64,000 nt of DNA from Sorangium aterium (lineage in GTDB: Bacteria > Myxococcota_A > Polyangia > Polyangiales > Polyangiaceae), in NCBI RefSeq assembly GCF_028368935.1, contig NZ_JAQNDK010000001.1, positions 1,364,001 to 1,428,000 of the forward strand, in the 5' to 3' direction. Of this stretch, positions 62,606-64,000 are shown in pieces. The notes under the pieces were generated by a model. The model was given only the letters and a program-made list of their open reading frames with translations, had not been told where the DNA came from and did not search any database. Position 1 is the stretch's first letter. Each line of letters starts with the position of its first letter. The translations under genes and the position numbers were made by a program.

Positions 62606-62641
62606 ACCGGGCGGCCTTCGGGTCGCCCGGTTGCGTTTGTC
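62606..62641 (+). terminator. Strong intrinsic terminator after hcp copy 1
   Basis: ACCGGGCGGCC, a TTCG tetraloop and GGTCGCCCGGT form an 11-base stem with one G-T pair, followed by TGCGTTTGT. It starts 26 bases after the stop codon. Confidence 0.85.
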
Positions 62642-62661
62642 GTCCTGACGTTGGGGCATCA

Positions 62662-62787
62662 GAGCGGGGCGCATCTTCGTGCGCTACGGGCTCGGCCGCT
62701 AGGCAGGCGAGTGAGGCGTACGAAAGTACGCCGCAGCGAGCCGAACGAGGCGGATGAACCCGTAGCGCACGAAGATGCGCCCCGCTC
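62662..62787. repeat. 126-base element with perfect 29-base inverted ends
   Basis: Bases 62662-62690 and 62759-62787 are perfect reverse complements over 29 bases (arm begins GAGCGGGGCGCATC). The 68-base centre holds another perfect hairpin, GGCGTAC-GAAA-GTACGCC (62715-62732), whose loop is a GNRA tetraloop. The design fits a miniature inverted-repeat element or a stable structured RNA. It sits between the hcp copy 1 terminator and hcp copy 2 and contains no gene. Confidence 0.85.
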
Positions 62788-62845
62788 CAGAGGGTTCCTC
62801 AAAATCAGGCATGGCCATCACCCGCAGCAAGCTCAGAATGTTGGC

Positions 62846-63331
62846 ATGCCCCTCAGCGCCTACCTCAGACTCACCGGCGAAAGACAAGGGGAAATCAGGG
62901 GCTCCGTCACCCAGAAGGGGCGAGAAGGTAGCATCCTCGTCACCGAGGTATTCCACTCGCTGGTGGGGCCGCGCGACCCGGTCACCGGACGCCCGACGGG
63001 CAAGCGGATGCACAAGCCCTTCATCGTCACGAAGGACCTCGATCGGTCCACCCCGCTCCTCCTCAACGTCCTCAGCCACAACGAGAGCATCCCCCGCTGG
63101 GAGCTCCAGTTTTACAGGTCGATCGCGATCGGTATCGAGAAGCCAGTCTTCACGGTCCAGCTCACGAACGCGAACATCTCGAGCATCCAGTTCCACATGC
63201 TCAACGTGAGGAACCCGGTGCAAGCGCGCGCGCCCGAGCAGGAGGAGGTCGCGTTCACGTACCAGAAGGTCGTCTGGATCTGGAACGACGGGGGCGTCTC
63301 CGCGGAAGACGACTGGCTCACGCCGCGCTGA
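62846..63331 (+). CDS. hcp: T6SS tube protein Hcp, copy 2
   Basis: This 161-residue Hcp paralogue aligns with copy 1 along its length: GEIRGSVTQKGREGSILVTE, GKRMHKPFIVTKDLDRSTPL, VAFTYQKVVWIWNDGG and the D-D-W end. It differs in surface segments, so it may form mixed tubes, a second tube or carry different cargo. The ATG at 62846 matches the start of copy 1 (MPLSAYLRLTG beside MALQAHLQLKG); a longer upstream frame would run through the inverted-repeat element and is rejected. It lies 46 bases before tssE and is likely co-transcribed with it. Confidence 0.93.
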   Translation: MPLSAYLRLTGERQGEIRGSVTQKGREGSILVTEVFHSLVGPRDPVTGRPTGKRMHKPFIVTKDLDRSTPLLLNVLSHNESIPRWELQFYRSIAIGIEKPVFTVQLTNANISSIQFHMLNVRNPVQARAPEQEEVAFTYQKVVWIWNDGGVSAEDDWLTPR

Positions 63332-63377
63332 GCGGGCGGGCTTCCGCTCGAGGCGCGAGCTGATCTACGATCCCGCC

Positions 63378-63797
63378 GTGGCCGGTGCCTCCCTCCTCAC
63401 CCGAATCGCGCACGCGGCCGACCCGCACTCGACGGAGCGGCACACCTACCGGGATCACGACCTCGAGTCGGCCATCCTGACGCACCTCGGGCACATGCTG
63501 AACACCCGCCAGGGGAGCTCGCTGACCTGCCCGGACTACGGCCTGATGGAGGTCTCGGAGGTGCTGCATGAGTTCCCCGAGGCGATCGGCCTGGTGCAGC
63601 GCTCGCTCAAGAACTGCATCCAGACCTACGAGCCGCGGCTGAAGAACGTGCAGGTCCGGCACCTGCGCACGGACGCGATCCAGTCGATGGTCCTCGAGTT
63701 CGAGATCACCGCGCAGATTCACTTTCCCGATGGCCGGCGGCAGGCGCTCCGGCTCGGCGCTGCAGTGGACCAGAGCGGCAATGTCCGGATGACGTAG
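63378..63797 (+). CDS. tssE: T6SS baseplate wedge protein TssE
   Basis: This 139-residue gp25-like protein has SAILTHLGHMLNTRQGSSLT, CPDYGLMEVSEVLHEF and VLEFEITAQIHFPDGRR. The Arg-Gly-Glu-type block of phage gp25 (here NTRQGSS and PDYGL) is recognisable. It starts with GTG at 63378. TssE with TssF and TssG forms the baseplate wedge. It precedes tssF by 73 bases. Confidence 0.93.
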   Translation: MAGASLLTRIAHAADPHSTERHTYRDHDLESAILTHLGHMLNTRQGSSLTCPDYGLMEVSEVLHEFPEAIGLVQRSLKNCIQTYEPRLKNVQVRHLRTDAIQSMVLEFEITAQIHFPDGRRQALRLGAAVDQSGNVRMT

Positions 63798-63870
63798 CCC
63801 CCGCCCGGCGGCCCGGCTCACGGCGGTTGACAGCCTTCGGCCCCGGCGGTCGACTGGCGGTGGCGAGAGG

Positions 63871-64000
63871 ATGTTCAACAAGTACTACCAGGACGAGCTC
63901 ACCTACCTGCGGGATCTGGGGCGCGAGTTCGCCGCCGCCTACCCCGGGATCGCGCCCATGCTCGCGGAGAAAGGCGGGGACCCCGACGTCGAGCGCCTGC
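63871..64000 (+). CDS. tssF: T6SS baseplate protein TssF, 5' part only
   Basis: The first 43 codons of a gene that runs off the window. It starts MFNKYYQDELTYLRDLGREF, then AAAYPGIAPMLAEKGGDPDV, the conserved TssF/VasA/ImpG N terminus. GAGAGG precedes the ATG. TssG and VgrG are expected beyond the edge. Confidence 0.93.
   Translation, partial: MFNKYYQDELTYLRDLGREFAAAYPGIAPMLAEKGGDPDVERL

Noticed and set aside
62594-62845. Longer start for the second hcp gene
   Set aside because: It would translate the terminator and the inverted-repeat element; the ATG at 62846 aligns with the start of copy 1.

Overview
The window is about 70% GC with almost exclusively G/C third codon positions. It carries families typical of large-genome myxobacteria: Ser/Thr kinases, FG-GAP and Cys-rich lipoproteins, PEGA proteins, hybrid histidine kinases and a type VI secretion system (T6SS). 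A Polyangiales/Sorangium-like deltaproteobacterium (Myxococcota) is the best guess, inferred from gene content and composition rather than a marker gene. No rRNA, tRNA or CRISPR array was seen.

Region 1 (1-16 kb) is signalling and surface proteins. A tight minus-strand operon encodes a zinc-ribbon Ser/Thr kinase with a PEGA domain, a large FG-GAP lipoprotein and a TPR-PEGA exported protein. Just upstream of it is a decayed Hsp20 gene. A plus-strand unit follows: a REC-HisKA hybrid, a PAS-HisKA-REC hybrid and an APH-fold phosphotransferase. Then come a HEAT-repeat protein, a lipoprotein, a nucleoside-hydrolase-like protein, a methyltransferase-like protein and a PAS-PAS-STAS (RsbR-like) protein.

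Region 2 (16-33 kb) is mixed metabolism and regulation. A repeat lipoprotein with seven Asp/Cys-rich units ends at a TGA that is followed in frame by 48 more codon-like codons. A beta-class GST lies divergent from a LysR regulator. ArgC follows, then an ECF sigma gene between two small DUF2892-like membrane proteins, a membrane patatin-like protein and a truncated haemoglobin. A Rox-like flavin monooxygenase sits beside a TetR regulator with a clear palindromic operator. Next are a Cys-rich lipoprotein, a chlorite-dismutase-family protein, a divergent QueA-like protein with an SDR, and a divergent XRE-cupin regulator with palindromic sites in between.

Region 3 (33-41 kb) is a carbohydrate module on the minus strand: glycosyltransferase, UDP-galactopyranose mutase, GH2 hydrolase, and a GH1-RmlD fusion whose reductase half has lost its YxxxK motif. 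A roughly 700-base stretch without a convincing gene and a LOG-family gene follow.

Region 4 (41-64 kb) is most of a T6SS. The minus strand carries a lytic transglycosylase, clpV, tssJ, tssK, tssL, tssM, tagF, tssA, tssB and tssC. The plus strand carries tagH, a PAP2-like gene, two tandem hcp genes, tssE and the start of tssF, which runs off the edge. VgrG, TssG and effectors are not in the window. The intergenic DNA here is unusually structured: two GC-rich palindromes of about 195 bp in inverted orientation between tssM and tagF, two more palindromes after the PAP2 gene, and a 126-base element with perfect 29-base inverted ends between the two hcp genes. These elements and the TGA-interrupted lipoprotein are the parts least explained by known annotation.
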